Source: Bordetella parapertussis
GTDB lineage: Bacteria; Pseudomonadota; Gammaproteobacteria; Burkholderiales; Burkholderiaceae_A
DNA: 51,205 bases
NCBI GenBank assembly: GCA_945862985.1
Contig: CAMAZF010000014.1
Location: forward strand, 1 to 51,205
Direction of reading: 5' to 3'
A program made the position numbers and the translations under genes. Positions 40,648-49,171 of the stretch are shown here, in pieces (within the stretch, counting starts at the first letter, position 1; every line of letters begins with the position of its first letter). The notes below the pieces were generated by a model. It was not told the origin of the DNA. It saw nothing but the letters and a program-made list of their open reading frames with translations, and searched no databases.

Positions 40648-41190
40648 ATGTCAGCTTTAAAACAATCTGCTCTGTTGTTCTGCCTGGCGGCGAGCCTGGG
40701 CGCCCTGAATTCACAAGCTTCAGCCGCCTCGAGCGCGCATGGGCATCGACACGCTCATGGCGAGGCGGAGGTCGAGCTGGCCTTAGATTCATCCGGGCGA
40801 CTCAGTGGTCGTTTGCAGGGCGCCATGGATGGCTTCCTGCCTTTTGAGCACGCCCCCAAGACCGAGGCCCAACGCCAACAGGTTCGGGAACTCCAGCAAA
40901 AGCTCACTCGAGTTGATTGGATTTTGACCGTGAATCCGGATGCGCAGTGTGTCCAGGAGTCCGTCCGTGCTGAGTCCTCGCTCTTTCAGGGGCAGGATCA
41001 GTCCGGCCACGCAAGCCTCACCGTGGACTTTTCACTCGTCTGTGCGCGGCCTGCGCAGCTGCAGTCTCTGACCTTTGGTGTGCTTGGTCATTCCAAGCGT
41101 CTCAAAAAGATCGAGCTGGAGTTTGTCGGTCCGAAGGGACAGGCCAAAGCAGTCCTCAATACACGCAAAAATCAGTTCATACTGCCGTGA
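40648..41190 (+). CDS. zrgA: ZrgA/DUF2796-family periplasmic protein
   Basis: The 180-residue exported protein belongs to DUF2796, named ZrgA for a Zur-regulated, zinc-linked gene in Vibrio cholerae. A signal peptide (residues 1-27) is followed by a histidine-rich stretch (HGHRHAHGEAEVELAL) suited to binding metal, the family motif GFLPFEHAPKTEAQR, and two cysteines (DAQCVQES, LVCARP). It opens a tightly overlapped operon with an ATPase, a permease and a DUF3299 protein. Function as a zinc-binding partner of the transporter is inferred from the family and gene order. Confidence 0.85.
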   Translation: MSALKQSALLFCLAASLGALNSQASAASSAHGHRHAHGEAEVELALDSSGRLSGRLQGAMDGFLPFEHAPKTEAQRQQVRELQQKLTRVDWILTVNPDAQCVQESVRAESSLFQGQDQSGHASLTVDFSLVCARPAQLQSLTFGVLGHSKRLKKIELEFVGPKGQAKAVLNTRKNQFILP

Positions 41191-41888
41191 GACCCGCTGG
41201 GGCTTCTGCCTTGCACCTGAGGGGCCTGCGATTTGGCTGGCCGGGGGCGCCTGACCTGCTCTCGATCGATGCGCTCGACCTCACCTCGGGGGGCACGCTG
41301 TTTATCGGCGGGCCCAGTGGCTCCGGGAAATCCACGCTGTTGGGCCTGCTCAGCGGGGTCCTACAGGCCAGCGCGGGCGAGTGTCATGTTGCAGGAGTGG
41401 ACTTCTCTCAAGCCCCGCCAGCGGATCGCGATCGCATTCGCGCTGATCGTCTCGGTGTCATCTTTCAACAGTTCAACCTGTTGCCCTACCTCTCGGTATG
41501 GGAGAACGTGCTGTTGCCCTTGTCGTTTTCGTCCCAGCGCCTCCGGGACTCCAGGCAGCGATTTGGCTCTGAGCTGCACCAAGCGGAGCACCTACTCCAA
41601 TTGCTTGGGCTCAATCGAGCACTCTGGCGGATGCGGGCCCATCAGCTCTCTGTGGGGCAGCAGCAGCGGGTGGCCGTATGCCGAGCGCTCATGGGCTCTC
41701 CGAGCTTAATCATTGCGGATGAGCCCACATCAGCACTCGATGAGGACAATCGTCGTTCGTTTCTGGAGCTCTTGCTCCTCACGCGCGAGGAACAGGGTGC
41801 AGCGCTGGTGATGGTCAGCCACGACATGCGAATGGCATCGGCGTTTGAGAAGTGTCTTCTGCTGAGCGAGGGGGGACGTCCCTCGTGA
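41187..41888 (+). CDS. ABC transporter ATPase (LolD/MacB-type) of the zrg-like operon
   Basis: The 233-residue ATPase resembles those that pair with FtsX-like permeases (LolD, MacB). Walker A is GGPSGSGKST, the Q-loop VIFQQFNLLPYLSVWEN, the signature LSVGQQQRVAVCR and Walker [15 protein letters not shown]. It starts with GTG at 41187, overlapping the preceding stop by four bases (GTGA), and its own stop overlaps the permease start in the same way. ATPases of this type usually drive conformational work on periplasmic or lipid substrates rather than uptake through a channel. Confidence 0.9.
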   Translation: MRPAGASALHLRGLRFGWPGAPDLLSIDALDLTSGGTLFIGGPSGSGKSTLLGLLSGVLQASAGECHVAGVDFSQAPPADRDRIRADRLGVIFQQFNLLPYLSVWENVLLPLSFSSQRLRDSRQRFGSELHQAEHLLQLLGLNRALWRMRAHQLSVGQQQRVAVCRALMGSPSLIIADEPTSALDEDNRRSFLELLLLTREEQGAALVMVSHDMRMASAFEKCLLLSEGGRPS

Positions 41889-43189
41889 GGCACTGGTTGA
41901 TGCTCACACTATCCAGTGCTTGGGCCCGTCGTTTCGCCCTGATTTTGGTTGTGTTCTCCGTGGCAGTATCGGTGGCGTTGCTGCTGCTGGTGGCTCAGAT
42001 TCGGACGGATGCGAGAACCAGTTTTTCAAATGCGGTGAGCGGAGTGGACCTCATTGTCGGGCCTCGGGGAAGTGCAAGCGAACTGCTGATGTACAGCGTG
42101 TTTCAGTTGGGCCGTCCAACCCGCAATATGTTCGCGAAGACAGAGGAAGAGGTTGCAGGGCTCGCAGGGGTGAGCTGGGTGGTGCCCTTGCAACTGGGCG
42201 ACAGCTACCGTGGGCATGCGGTCTGGGGTACCCGTACAGATCTGTTTGCTAGGCTCAAAGTACGAGCCGAGCCACTTCAATGGGCGCAGGGGCGAGCCTT
42301 TTTAGATCCTCGAGTGGCGGGGGTCGCCTCGGTCTTCGAATTGGTCTTGGGTGCCGACCTCGCGCAGGCATTCAATCACGGCCTCGGTGATGAGATTGTT
42401 CTGACCCATGGGTCCGGTGGCCCCTTGGCCCAGCAACACAGCCAGACGCCCTTCACGGTGGTGGGCATCCTCAAACCCACAGGAGGCCCGATTGACCGTG
42501 CCGCCTTGGTCTCCCTAGAGGGGTTTGAGGCCATCCATCTGGGCTGGGGTATGGGTCAGTTTCAAGGGCTCGGGGGCCGTTTACTCGGAAACAGTCCCAT
42601 GCCCAAGGTGGAGTCTTTGCAGGCGCTTCGTCCGTCTGAGTTGACCAGTCTTTTGGTTGGGCTCGAATCTCGTAGCCAGGTGTTTGCCGTGCGGCGCGCT
42701 GTTGAGTCGATCTCCAGGGAGCCCCTGATGGCAGTCCTTCCCGGGGTGGCCCTGGATGACCTCTGGCGTGTACTGGCCGTTGGAGAAAATAGCCTCTTGC
42801 TCGTCGGGGGGTTGGTCGCCCTTGCCAGTGTCTTATCCGTCAGCGCAGTCCTATTGGTCTCCCTCTCCGTGCGTCGTCGAGAATTCGCCGTGCTCAGAGC
42901 CATCGGTGCAAGACCCTCAGGCCTGCTGCTGATGGTCCTGTTGGAGTCGATGTTGGTCTGTGGGATTGGGCTGGTCTGCGGTTTCTTGCTTCAGCAGACT
43001 GCGCTCTTGGCTGCGGCTGACTGGATGCGCGTGGAGTTTGGAATCGTTCTCGAAGTCTTGAGTGTGCCCACAGACGGCTGGCTGGCACTGGTTGGAATCT
43101 TGATACTCTCCACTCTGGCGAGCTTGTTTCCAGCGCTTCGGGCTTACCAAATGAGTCTTCAAGACGGATTGAATCCCCCTCATGCATAG
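41885..43189 (+). CDS. FtsX-like ABC permease of the zrg-like operon
   Basis: The 434-residue inner-membrane protein has the MacB/FtsX layout. One transmembrane helix near residue 20 (FALILVVFSVAVSVALLLLV) is followed by a large periplasmic domain to about residue 305, then three helices (LLVGGLVALASVLSVSAVLL and two more) near the end. The GTG start at 41885 overlaps the ATPase stop. It pairs with the ATPase at 41187. In Vibrio the matching genes are part of a zinc-uptake cluster; the mechanism is not known to me. Confidence 0.88.
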   Translation: MRHWLMLTLSSAWARRFALILVVFSVAVSVALLLLVAQIRTDARTSFSNAVSGVDLIVGPRGSASELLMYSVFQLGRPTRNMFAKTEEEVAGLAGVSWVVPLQLGDSYRGHAVWGTRTDLFARLKVRAEPLQWAQGRAFLDPRVAGVASVFELVLGADLAQAFNHGLGDEIVLTHGSGGPLAQQHSQTPFTVVGILKPTGGPIDRAALVSLEGFEAIHLGWGMGQFQGLGGRLLGNSPMPKVESLQALRPSELTSLLVGLESRSQVFAVRRAVESISREPLMAVLPGVALDDLWRVLAVGENSLLLVGGLVALASVLSVSAVLLVSLSVRRREFAVLRAIGARPSGLLLMVLLESMLVCGIGLVCGFLLQQTALLAAADWMRVEFGIVLEVLSVPTDGWLALVGILILSTLASLFPALRAYQMSLQDGLNPPHA

Positions 43190-43730
43190 ACGAGCACTTC
43201 TCCTTTCAGCCCTGGGCGCAGTCATTGCGACAGCGACCATCAGTCCGTTGCACGCATCGACGCAGGCGGCGAAGGTGATCACCTGGGATGACCTCATGGA
43301 TGTGAAGTGGGTCAAGGAGATTCAGGCTGAGATGCTGGCCCTGGGGCGACTTGGATTCCTGAAAGATGGATCCCCTCAGGCTGATAGCGCCATGACAAAA
43401 CTGCGTCAAAAGTGGGATGCAGCCCCAGTGGTGGAGACCTATGCAGGCCAGCGCATCAAGATTGCAGGCTACGTTGTGCCGCTTGAGGCGACTCGGGATG
43501 CCAAGCGCGAGTTTCTGCTGGTTCCTTATTTTGGGGCCTGCATTCACACCCCCCCGCCGCCCGCGAACCAGATCATTCTGGTGACACCCGGATCGGACAG
43601 TCAGGTTGCTCGGGTGCCTGAGAGCATGTCTACCGTGTGGGTCGAGGGCCTACTCCAGATCACCCGAACCACCACCAGTCAGGGCGTGACGGGCTATCAG
43701 ATTATTGCGAATCGGGTGAGCCCTTATTAA
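43182..43730 (+). CDS. DUF3299 exported protein of the zrg-like operon
   Basis: The 182-residue protein has a basic signal sequence (MHRRALLLSALGAVIATAT) and the DUF3299 domain: ITWDDLM near the start, IAGYVVPLEA in the middle, and the conserved FGACIHTPPPPANQ whose cysteine and histidine could bind metal. Its start overlaps the permease end by eight bases. DUF3299 genes commonly accompany DUF2796 and an FtsX-like ABC transporter. No enzymatic role is known. Confidence 0.85.
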   Translation: MHRRALLLSALGAVIATATISPLHASTQAAKVITWDDLMDVKWVKEIQAEMLALGRLGFLKDGSPQADSAMTKLRQKWDAAPVVETYAGQRIKIAGYVVPLEATRDAKREFLLVPYFGACIHTPPPPANQIILVTPGSDSQVARVPESMSTVWVEGLLQITRTTTSQGVTGYQIIANRVSPY

Positions 43731-43802
43731 GGACGGCACGATAAGCGTTTTTAAAGTCCTTAGACTCTCGTCTGTGATCCATTGTTGAGAGAGAGTCAAA
43801 AG

Positions 43803-44873
43803 ATGAAAAAGACATACCGCATCGCCTGTATCCCAGGCGATGGCATTGGAAAAGAGGTGGTACCCGCAGGTCAGGCTTTCATGGAGGCGGTCGCCTCCAC
43901 GGTTGGAACTTTTGAATGCGAGTTCACCAGCTTTGACTGGGGCGGGGACTACTACCGTAAGCACGGGGTGATGATGCCTGCCGACGGCCTTGAGGCCCTC
44001 AGAGGCCAAGACGCCATCCTGTTTGGATCGGCAGGGGACCCAGACATTGCGGACCACATCACACTCTGGGGTCTGCGGCTCAAGATCTGTCAGGGATTTG
44101 ATCAGTATGCCAACGTCCGGCCCACGCGGATCCTACCCGGCATCAAGAGCCCGCTCAGGAGCTGTGAACCTGGGAGTTTTGACTGGGTGATCGTTCGTGA
44201 GAACTCTGAGGGGGAGTATTCCGGCGTGGGTGGGCGTGCGCACCAGGGGCACCCGATTGAGGTGGCCACCGATGTGTCGATGATGACCCGAGTGGGGGTG
44301 ACGCGCATCCTCAAGTACGCATTCGAACTGGCTCAGTCACGCCCTCGCAAACTACTGACGGTCGTGACCAAGTCCAATGCACAACGCCATGCCATGGTCA
44401 TGTGGGACGAGATTGCCCAGGAGGTTGCACAGGGTTACCCAGGTGTGAAATGGGACAAGGAGCTGGTGGATGCAGCAACCGCTCGGATGGTGAATCGTCC
44501 GCAGTCCCTCGACACGATTGTGGCCACAAACCTCCACGCGGATATTTTGAGTGATTTGGCTGCGGCACTGGCCGGTAGCCTAGGGATTGCACCAACAGGA
44601 AACATCGATCCTGAGCGTCGCTACCCCTCTATGTTCGAGCCCATCCACGGCTCTGCCTTCGACATCATGGGCAAGGGGCTTGCGAATCCCATCGGCACCT
44701 TCTGGTCGGTGGTCATGCTGCTCGAGCACATTGCTGAGCCTGAGGCTGCACGGTTGGCCATGCACGCGATCGAGTCGGTGACCGCGAATCCTGCGCTGCA
44801 CACGCGGGACTTGGGGGGTAGCGCCACCACCCAGCAGGTGACTGATGCGGCTTGTAAAGCCCTGCATTCCTAA
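43803..44873 (+). CDS. Tartrate/D-malate dehydrogenase-like decarboxylating enzyme
   Basis: The 356-residue enzyme belongs to the isocitrate/isopropylmalate dehydrogenase family and is closest in pattern to tartrate dehydrogenase and D-malate dehydrogenase, which oxidise 2-hydroxyacids with NAD+ and a divalent metal. Visible are IPGDGIGKEVVPAG, the substrate arginines in ANVRPTRI, the VRENSEGEYSGVGG loop, the metal aspartates in NLHADILSDLAAALAG and FEPIHGSAFDIMGKG. The start is ATG 43803. The TAXI-TRAP transporter downstream may supply the acid, but about 95 bases separate them. Confidence 0.85.
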   Translation: MKKTYRIACIPGDGIGKEVVPAGQAFMEAVASTVGTFECEFTSFDWGGDYYRKHGVMMPADGLEALRGQDAILFGSAGDPDIADHITLWGLRLKICQGFDQYANVRPTRILPGIKSPLRSCEPGSFDWVIVRENSEGEYSGVGGRAHQGHPIEVATDVSMMTRVGVTRILKYAFELAQSRPRKLLTVVTKSNAQRHAMVMWDEIAQEVAQGYPGVKWDKELVDAATARMVNRPQSLDTIVATNLHADILSDLAAALAGSLGIAPTGNIDPERRYPSMFEPIHGSAFDIMGKGLANPIGTFWSVVMLLEHIAEPEAARLAMHAIESVTANPALHTRDLGGSATTQQVTDAACKALHS

Positions 44874-44896
44874 CGCTTGGCATGATTGGCTGGGGT

Positions 44897-44912
44897 TTCT
44901 CCTATCGGAGAA
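44897..44912 (+). repeat. Short hairpin between the dehydrogenase and TAXI genes
   Basis: TTCTCC-TATC-GGAGAA is a perfect six-pair hairpin 24 bases after the dehydrogenase stop. No T run follows, so it is at best a weak terminator; it may instead be part of the leader of the TAXI gene. Confidence 0.35.
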
Positions 44913-44967
44913 GTCCTAGAAATCTGATAGCGTCGCTCTAGTTATGACCAACAACAGGAGTTCCTTT

Positions 44968-45951
44968 ATGTTCAAGATTCATTCGCTGGCAAAAGTGGCG
45001 CTTGCCGCTACCGTTGCCCTCACCACTGCAACCGCCGCGGTTGCTGCTGACAAGTCCAAGTGGCCCCAGAGCATCACCCTCGGAACTGCCTCGGTTGGTG
45101 GCACCTACTTCGTCTACGGTGGCGTTGTGGCCACGCTTCTGACCGAGAAGCTGGGTATCCAGGTGTCTACACAGCAGACTCAAGGCCCTGTTTCTAACAT
45201 CATGCTGCTCAACTCCAAGAAAATTGAGCTGGGCATGGCCACCATGGGCCCTGCGCTCCACGCATGGAACGGAACAGGCTGGGCCAAAGACAACGGCCAG
45301 ATGCGCAATATGCGGGCCGCATTCCCCATGTACGACACCCCCTTCCACTTTGTCACCCTGCAGTCCAAGGGCATCAAGTCGGTTGCAGATCTCAACGGCA
45401 AGACCGTTGGCGTTGGCCCTAAGGCAGGCACCTGCGGAACCTACTTCCCCATGATGTTTGATGCATTGGGATTGAAAGTGACCGTGCGTTATGGTGGTGC
45501 ATCCGACATGGGCAATCAGCTGGGTGACGGACTCATCGATGTGTTCGCCTTCTGCGCTGGCGTGCCCATCTCCGCATTCTCGGCCATCGACGCAACCAAG
45601 CCCGCCGTGTTCTTCACCTACACCGCGGACGAGCTGGCCAAGCTGAAGAGGGCCATGCCTGAGCTGTCTGACTCTGTCATTCCGAAGGGCACCTACAAGT
45701 CCCAGAAGGAAGACCACAAGACCGTTGGCTTGTTCAACTTCTTTATCGTTCACAAGGACCTGCCCGATGACCTCGTCTACGAGATCACCAAGGCTGTCAT
45801 GGAGAACAATCCTCGCATGGTCCAGGGTCACAGTGCTGCATCCGAGACCATTCCTGCCAATGCAGTCTCGAATGGCTTCCTCACCTTCCACCCCGGAGCG
45901 GCCAAGTACTTCAAGGAAAAGGGCATCAAGCTCAACCCCGCAGCCCTGTAA
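44968..45951 (+). CDS. TAXI-family TRAP transporter solute-binding protein
   Basis: The 327-residue periplasmic protein belongs to the TAXI group of TRAP binding proteins. A signal peptide (MFKIHSLAKVALAATVALTT) precedes the domain with SVGGTYFVYGGVVATLL, the ligand loop QTQGPVSNIMLLN and the GVGPKAGTCGTYFP motif. An AGGAG site precedes ATG 44968; the frame extends 24 bases upstream. It works with the fused membrane subunit downstream. TAXI systems carry organic acids, but substrates are seldom known. Confidence 0.93.
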   Translation: MFKIHSLAKVALAATVALTTATAAVAADKSKWPQSITLGTASVGGTYFVYGGVVATLLTEKLGIQVSTQQTQGPVSNIMLLNSKKIELGMATMGPALHAWNGTGWAKDNGQMRNMRAAFPMYDTPFHFVTLQSKGIKSVADLNGKTVGVGPKAGTCGTYFPMMFDALGLKVTVRYGGASDMGNQLGDGLIDVFAFCAGVPISAFSAIDATKPAVFFTYTADELAKLKRAMPELSDSVIPKGTYKSQKEDHKTVGLFNFFIVHKDLPDDLVYEITKAVMENNPRMVQGHSAASETIPANAVSNGFLTFHPGAAKYFKEKGIKLNPAAL

Positions 45952-45970
45952 GTTTTAGCTCTACCAGACA

Positions 45971-46003
45971 ACCCCCGACGGTCCCTGGCCTCGGGGGTTT
46001 TTT
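45971..46003 (+). terminator. Terminator between TAXI binding protein and permease
   Basis: ACCCCCGA and TCGGGGGT pair around a 12-base loop, followed by a run of T residues. It is 19 bases after the binding-protein stop and before the permease gene, an arrangement that gives more binding protein than permease. Confidence 0.82.
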
Positions 46004-46036
46004 ACAAGCGATTAAAAAACCTGATTGGGTACCTGA

Positions 46037-47986
46037 ATGTCCGGAATTGACCACATCGAGAATCCAGACCTCACCGCAAAAGCGGCCAAGGCTGCTGAGG
46101 ATGCCGAAATCGGCGGAGACCAGCGAGCGCTGCGACCTTGGGAGCGGCAGTTCTTCTTCTGGGTCTGTGTTTTCTTTACGGTCTTTCACGTGTGGTCTCT
46201 CAATTTCTATCCCATCGATCCTTGGATTTATCGATCGATTCACGTGTCGTTTGGTAGCGCGATTGGCTTCATGATGTATCGCTTTGGCAAGAGCGAGAAA
46301 GGCGTTGGAGTGCCTTGGTTTGACTGGCTCTTCGCCATTCTCTCGATTGTCTGCTTTGCCTACATTTACAAAGAGATTGATGGACTTCAGTTTAGAACTG
46401 GTGCGTCTCCTTTGCCCATGGATGTCGTCACCGGCATCATCGGAACATTCCTGATCCTCGAATTGACGCGTCGTTGCGCCGGCTTGGCGTTGCCGGTTAT
46501 TTCGATCATCTTCATGCTCTATTGCGTGGTCGGCCCGTGGATGCCCGGTGTGCTGCATCACAAGGGCTTCGACTTGGATTTGCTCTTTACGTTTATCTAT
46601 TCGCCCGAGGGAGTGTTCGGTCCCACAACCGCCGTTTCCTCCACCTACATCATTTTGTTTATCGTTTTTGCGGCTTTCCTGCAGGTGTCGAAGGTCGGTG
46701 ATTACTTCATCAACTTTGCCTTTGCCATTGCCGGACGTGCCCGTGGCGGTCCTGCGAAGGTTGCTGTCCTCTCGAGTGCGCTGATGGGCACCATCAACGG
46801 CACGTCAGCGGGTAACGTGGCGGCGACTGGAACCTTCACGATTCCTCTCATGAAAAAGGTGGGCTATCCCGCCCGAAGTGCGGGTGCGATTGAGGCGGCG
46901 GCATCCACAGGCGGGCAGTTGATGCCCCCCGTGATGGGCGCGGGCGCCTTCATCATGGCCGAAATCACGGGCATCAAGTATTCGGAGATCATGATCGCGG
47001 CAGTGCTGCCGTCGCTTCTGTACTTCTTGGCGGTCTACTTCATGGTGGACAATGAGTCCAAGCGTTTGAATATGCGCGGGATGACTCAGGACGAGCTCCC
47101 CGATGTCCAGCTCATGCTCCGTCGCGTGTACATGTTTGCACCGCTCTTCATTCTGATTGGTGGTCTGGTCCTGGGGTATTCCGTTATCCGGGCCGGCACT
47201 CTGGGGCTGATCTCAGCTCTGTTGGTGAGCTGGCTGCATGCCGAGACGCGGATGGGGCCGGCGAAGATTGTGGATGCACTGCATCTCGGCGCGAAGGGAA
47301 CCATTCAGCTCATGGCAGTGTGTGCCTGTGCGGGCATCATCGTGGGCGTGATTGGACTCACGGGTGTCGGCCTGCGATTCTCATCTCTGATCCTCTCCAT
47401 TGCGGGTGATAGCCAGTTCCTTGCGCTGGTGTTTGCAATGGCCATTGCGATCCTATTGGGTATGGGCATGCCCACCACTGCAGCCTATGCCGTGGCCGCA
47501 TCCGTGGTGGCCCCAGGGTTGATCAAGCTGGGCATCTCCCCCCTAGTTGCCCACATGTTTGTTTTCTACTACGCAGTCATCTCTGCCATCACGCCCCCAG
47601 TGGCCTTGGCGGCCTATGCGGGGGCAGCCATCTCGGGCAGTGATCCGATGAAGACTTCTGTCACCTCATTCATTTACGGCATGGCCGCATTCTTGGTCCC
47701 CTTTATGTTCTTCTACAGTCCCTCACTGTTGCTCCAGGGCGATGACTGGGTGAAGATTGTTCACTACGGGGCAACGGCCATTGTTGGGGTGTATCTGCTT
47801 GCCGCCTCATTGCAGAGATGGTATTTCGGACCCATTGAAGGCCTGCCACGTGGGATCTTGTTTGTGAGCTCCGTTCTTTTGGTCTCCGGTGGCCTTGCGA
47901 CCGACTTGATCGGTGTCGGCCTTGCTTTGGGGCTCGCATTGCTGCAGATTGCCCGTCGTAAGAAGGCGGCCCTCCCCACACAGTGA
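46037..47986 (+). CDS. TRAP transporter fused permease subunit (TAXI type)
   Basis: The 649-residue inner-membrane protein is a fused DctQ-DctM TRAP permease, as usual for TAXI systems. The amino part (to about residue 190) holds the four DctQ helices after a charged leader. The rest is DctM-like, with SSALMGTINGTSAGNVAATGTF-type glycine-rich discontinuous helices, AASTGGQLMPPVMGAGAF, and GMGMPTTAAYAVAASV in the second half. It is driven by an ion gradient. Its stop overlaps the GTG start of the CoA-transferase gene, so substrate import and CoA activation are likely linked. Confidence 0.93.
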   Translation: MSGIDHIENPDLTAKAAKAAEDAEIGGDQRALRPWERQFFFWVCVFFTVFHVWSLNFYPIDPWIYRSIHVSFGSAIGFMMYRFGKSEKGVGVPWFDWLFAILSIVCFAYIYKEIDGLQFRTGASPLPMDVVTGIIGTFLILELTRRCAGLALPVISIIFMLYCVVGPWMPGVLHHKGFDLDLLFTFIYSPEGVFGPTTAVSSTYIILFIVFAAFLQVSKVGDYFINFAFAIAGRARGGPAKVAVLSSALMGTINGTSAGNVAATGTFTIPLMKKVGYPARSAGAIEAAASTGGQLMPPVMGAGAFIMAEITGIKYSEIMIAAVLPSLLYFLAVYFMVDNESKRLNMRGMTQDELPDVQLMLRRVYMFAPLFILIGGLVLGYSVIRAGTLGLISALLVSWLHAETRMGPAKIVDALHLGAKGTIQLMAVCACAGIIVGVIGLTGVGLRFSSLILSIAGDSQFLALVFAMAIAILLGMGMPTTAAYAVAASVVAPGLIKLGISPLVAHMFVFYYAVISAITPPVALAAYAGAAISGSDPMKTSVTSFIYGMAAFLVPFMFFYSPSLLLQGDDWVKIVHYGATAIVGVYLLAASLQRWYFGPIEGLPRGILFVSSVLLVSGGLATDLIGVGLALGLALLQIARRKKAALPTQ

Positions 47987-49164
47987 GGCCGCTAGAGGGC
48001 GTGACGGTCGTCACGCTGGAGCATGCCATCGCGGCCCCCTATGCCACGCGCCAGCTGGCAGACTTGGGGGCTCGCGTGATCAAGATTGAGCGTCCTGGAG
48101 TGGGTGATTTCGCCCGTGGCTACGATGCTCGCGTGAAGGGCCTTTCCTCTCACTTTGTCTGGACCAATCGAAGCAAGGAGAGCCTGACGCTGGATCTCAA
48201 GCAGCCCGAGGCGCTTGAGATTCTCTGGCGTTTGATCGCCGATGAGGCGGATGTGGTGGTGCAGAACCTTGCGCCGGGCGCCTTTGAGCGCATGGGCTTT
48301 GGCTTTGCACAGATTGCCCAAAGAAATCCACGTGCCATCGTCTGCAGCATCTCCGGCTATGGCCCAGAGGGTGTTTATCGAGACAAGAAAGCGTATGACC
48401 TGCTCATTCAGAGCGAGGCTGGATTTCTATCCGTCACGGGCACCGCCGATGTGCCGAGTAAGGCAGGAATCTCGGTGGCCGACATTGCTGCTGGGATGTA
48501 TGCCTACACCAATATTCTCGCGGCACTTCTCGAGCGAGGAAGAACGGGGCAGGGGAGACAGATTCACGTGTCTATGCTGGAGGCCCTGGCGGAGTGGATG
48601 GGCTTTCCCATGTATTACAGCTTCGATGGCGCTTCGCCTCCCGGACGTGCTGGCGCCAGTCATGCCACCATTTACCCCTACGGCCCATTCAGAGTCGGAG
48701 ATGGCGGAGTGGTCATGCTGGGCCTTCAGAATGAGCGAGAGTGGGAAACATTCTGTGCAGCGGTCCTGGAGCAGCCTGAATTGGCCGCAGATGAGCGTTT
48801 TGATCGAAACCCCAAGCGGCATGAGCGTCGTGGGGAAGTCACCCGCATCATTGAGGACGTCTTCGCGTCCATGCGGTCCGAGGATGTGGTGGAGCGACTC
48901 GAGCGTGCACAGATCGCCAATGCCCGGGTGAACACCATGGCCGACCTTTGGGCGCATCCGCAGCTCCAGGCTCGCCAGCGATGGGCTGAAGTTCACACAG
49001 AGAGGGGGCCCATCCCCGCGCTGATTCCCCCGGGCCTCGAGGCGAGGGACGATCCCGTCATGAGGGACATTCCGGCTCTGGGGCAACATACGGACGCCAT
49101 TTTGGAGGGAATGGGCTACACAGAGCCGGATCGCGCGGGCTTGCGGGCCCGTGGAGTGATCTAG
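47983..49164 (+). CDS. CaiB/BaiF-family (class III) CoA-transferase
   Basis: The 393-residue cytoplasmic enzyme belongs to the class III CoA-transferases, which move CoA between carboxylic acids. Visible are the CoA-binding start EGVTVVTLEHAIAAPYATRQ, NRSKESLTLDLKQPE, SISGYGPEGVYRDKKAYDLL, and the region of the catalytic aspartate GISVADIAAGMYAYTNI. The GTG start at 47983 overlaps the TRAP permease stop (GTGA). It probably activates the acid brought in by the TAXI-TRAP system; malate-, itaconate- or sulfinate-type acids are candidates. It converges on the acd-like gene, with 7 bases between. Confidence 0.88.
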   Translation: MRPLEGVTVVTLEHAIAAPYATRQLADLGARVIKIERPGVGDFARGYDARVKGLSSHFVWTNRSKESLTLDLKQPEALEILWRLIADEADVVVQNLAPGAFERMGFGFAQIAQRNPRAIVCSISGYGPEGVYRDKKAYDLLIQSEAGFLSVTGTADVPSKAGISVADIAAGMYAYTNILAALLERGRTGQGRQIHVSMLEALAEWMGFPMYYSFDGASPPGRAGASHATIYPYGPFRVGDGGVVMLGLQNEREWETFCAAVLEQPELAADERFDRNPKRHERRGEVTRIIEDVFASMRSEDVVERLERAQIANARVNTMADLWAHPQLQARQRWAEVHTERGPIPALIPPGLEARDDPVMRDIPALGQHTDAILEGMGYTEPDRAGLRARGVI

Positions 49165-49171
49165 GCCTCGC

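Noticed and set aside
44880-44910. Possible sigma-54 promoter (TGGCATG...) before the TAXI gene
   Set aside because: The GG and GC elements are eight bases apart instead of the required ten.
44938-45891. 317-codon minus-strand frame opposite the TAXI binding protein
   Set aside because: Composition rich in Gly, His and Val typical of antisense frames in GC-rich DNA; no start signal and a clear gene on the other strand.
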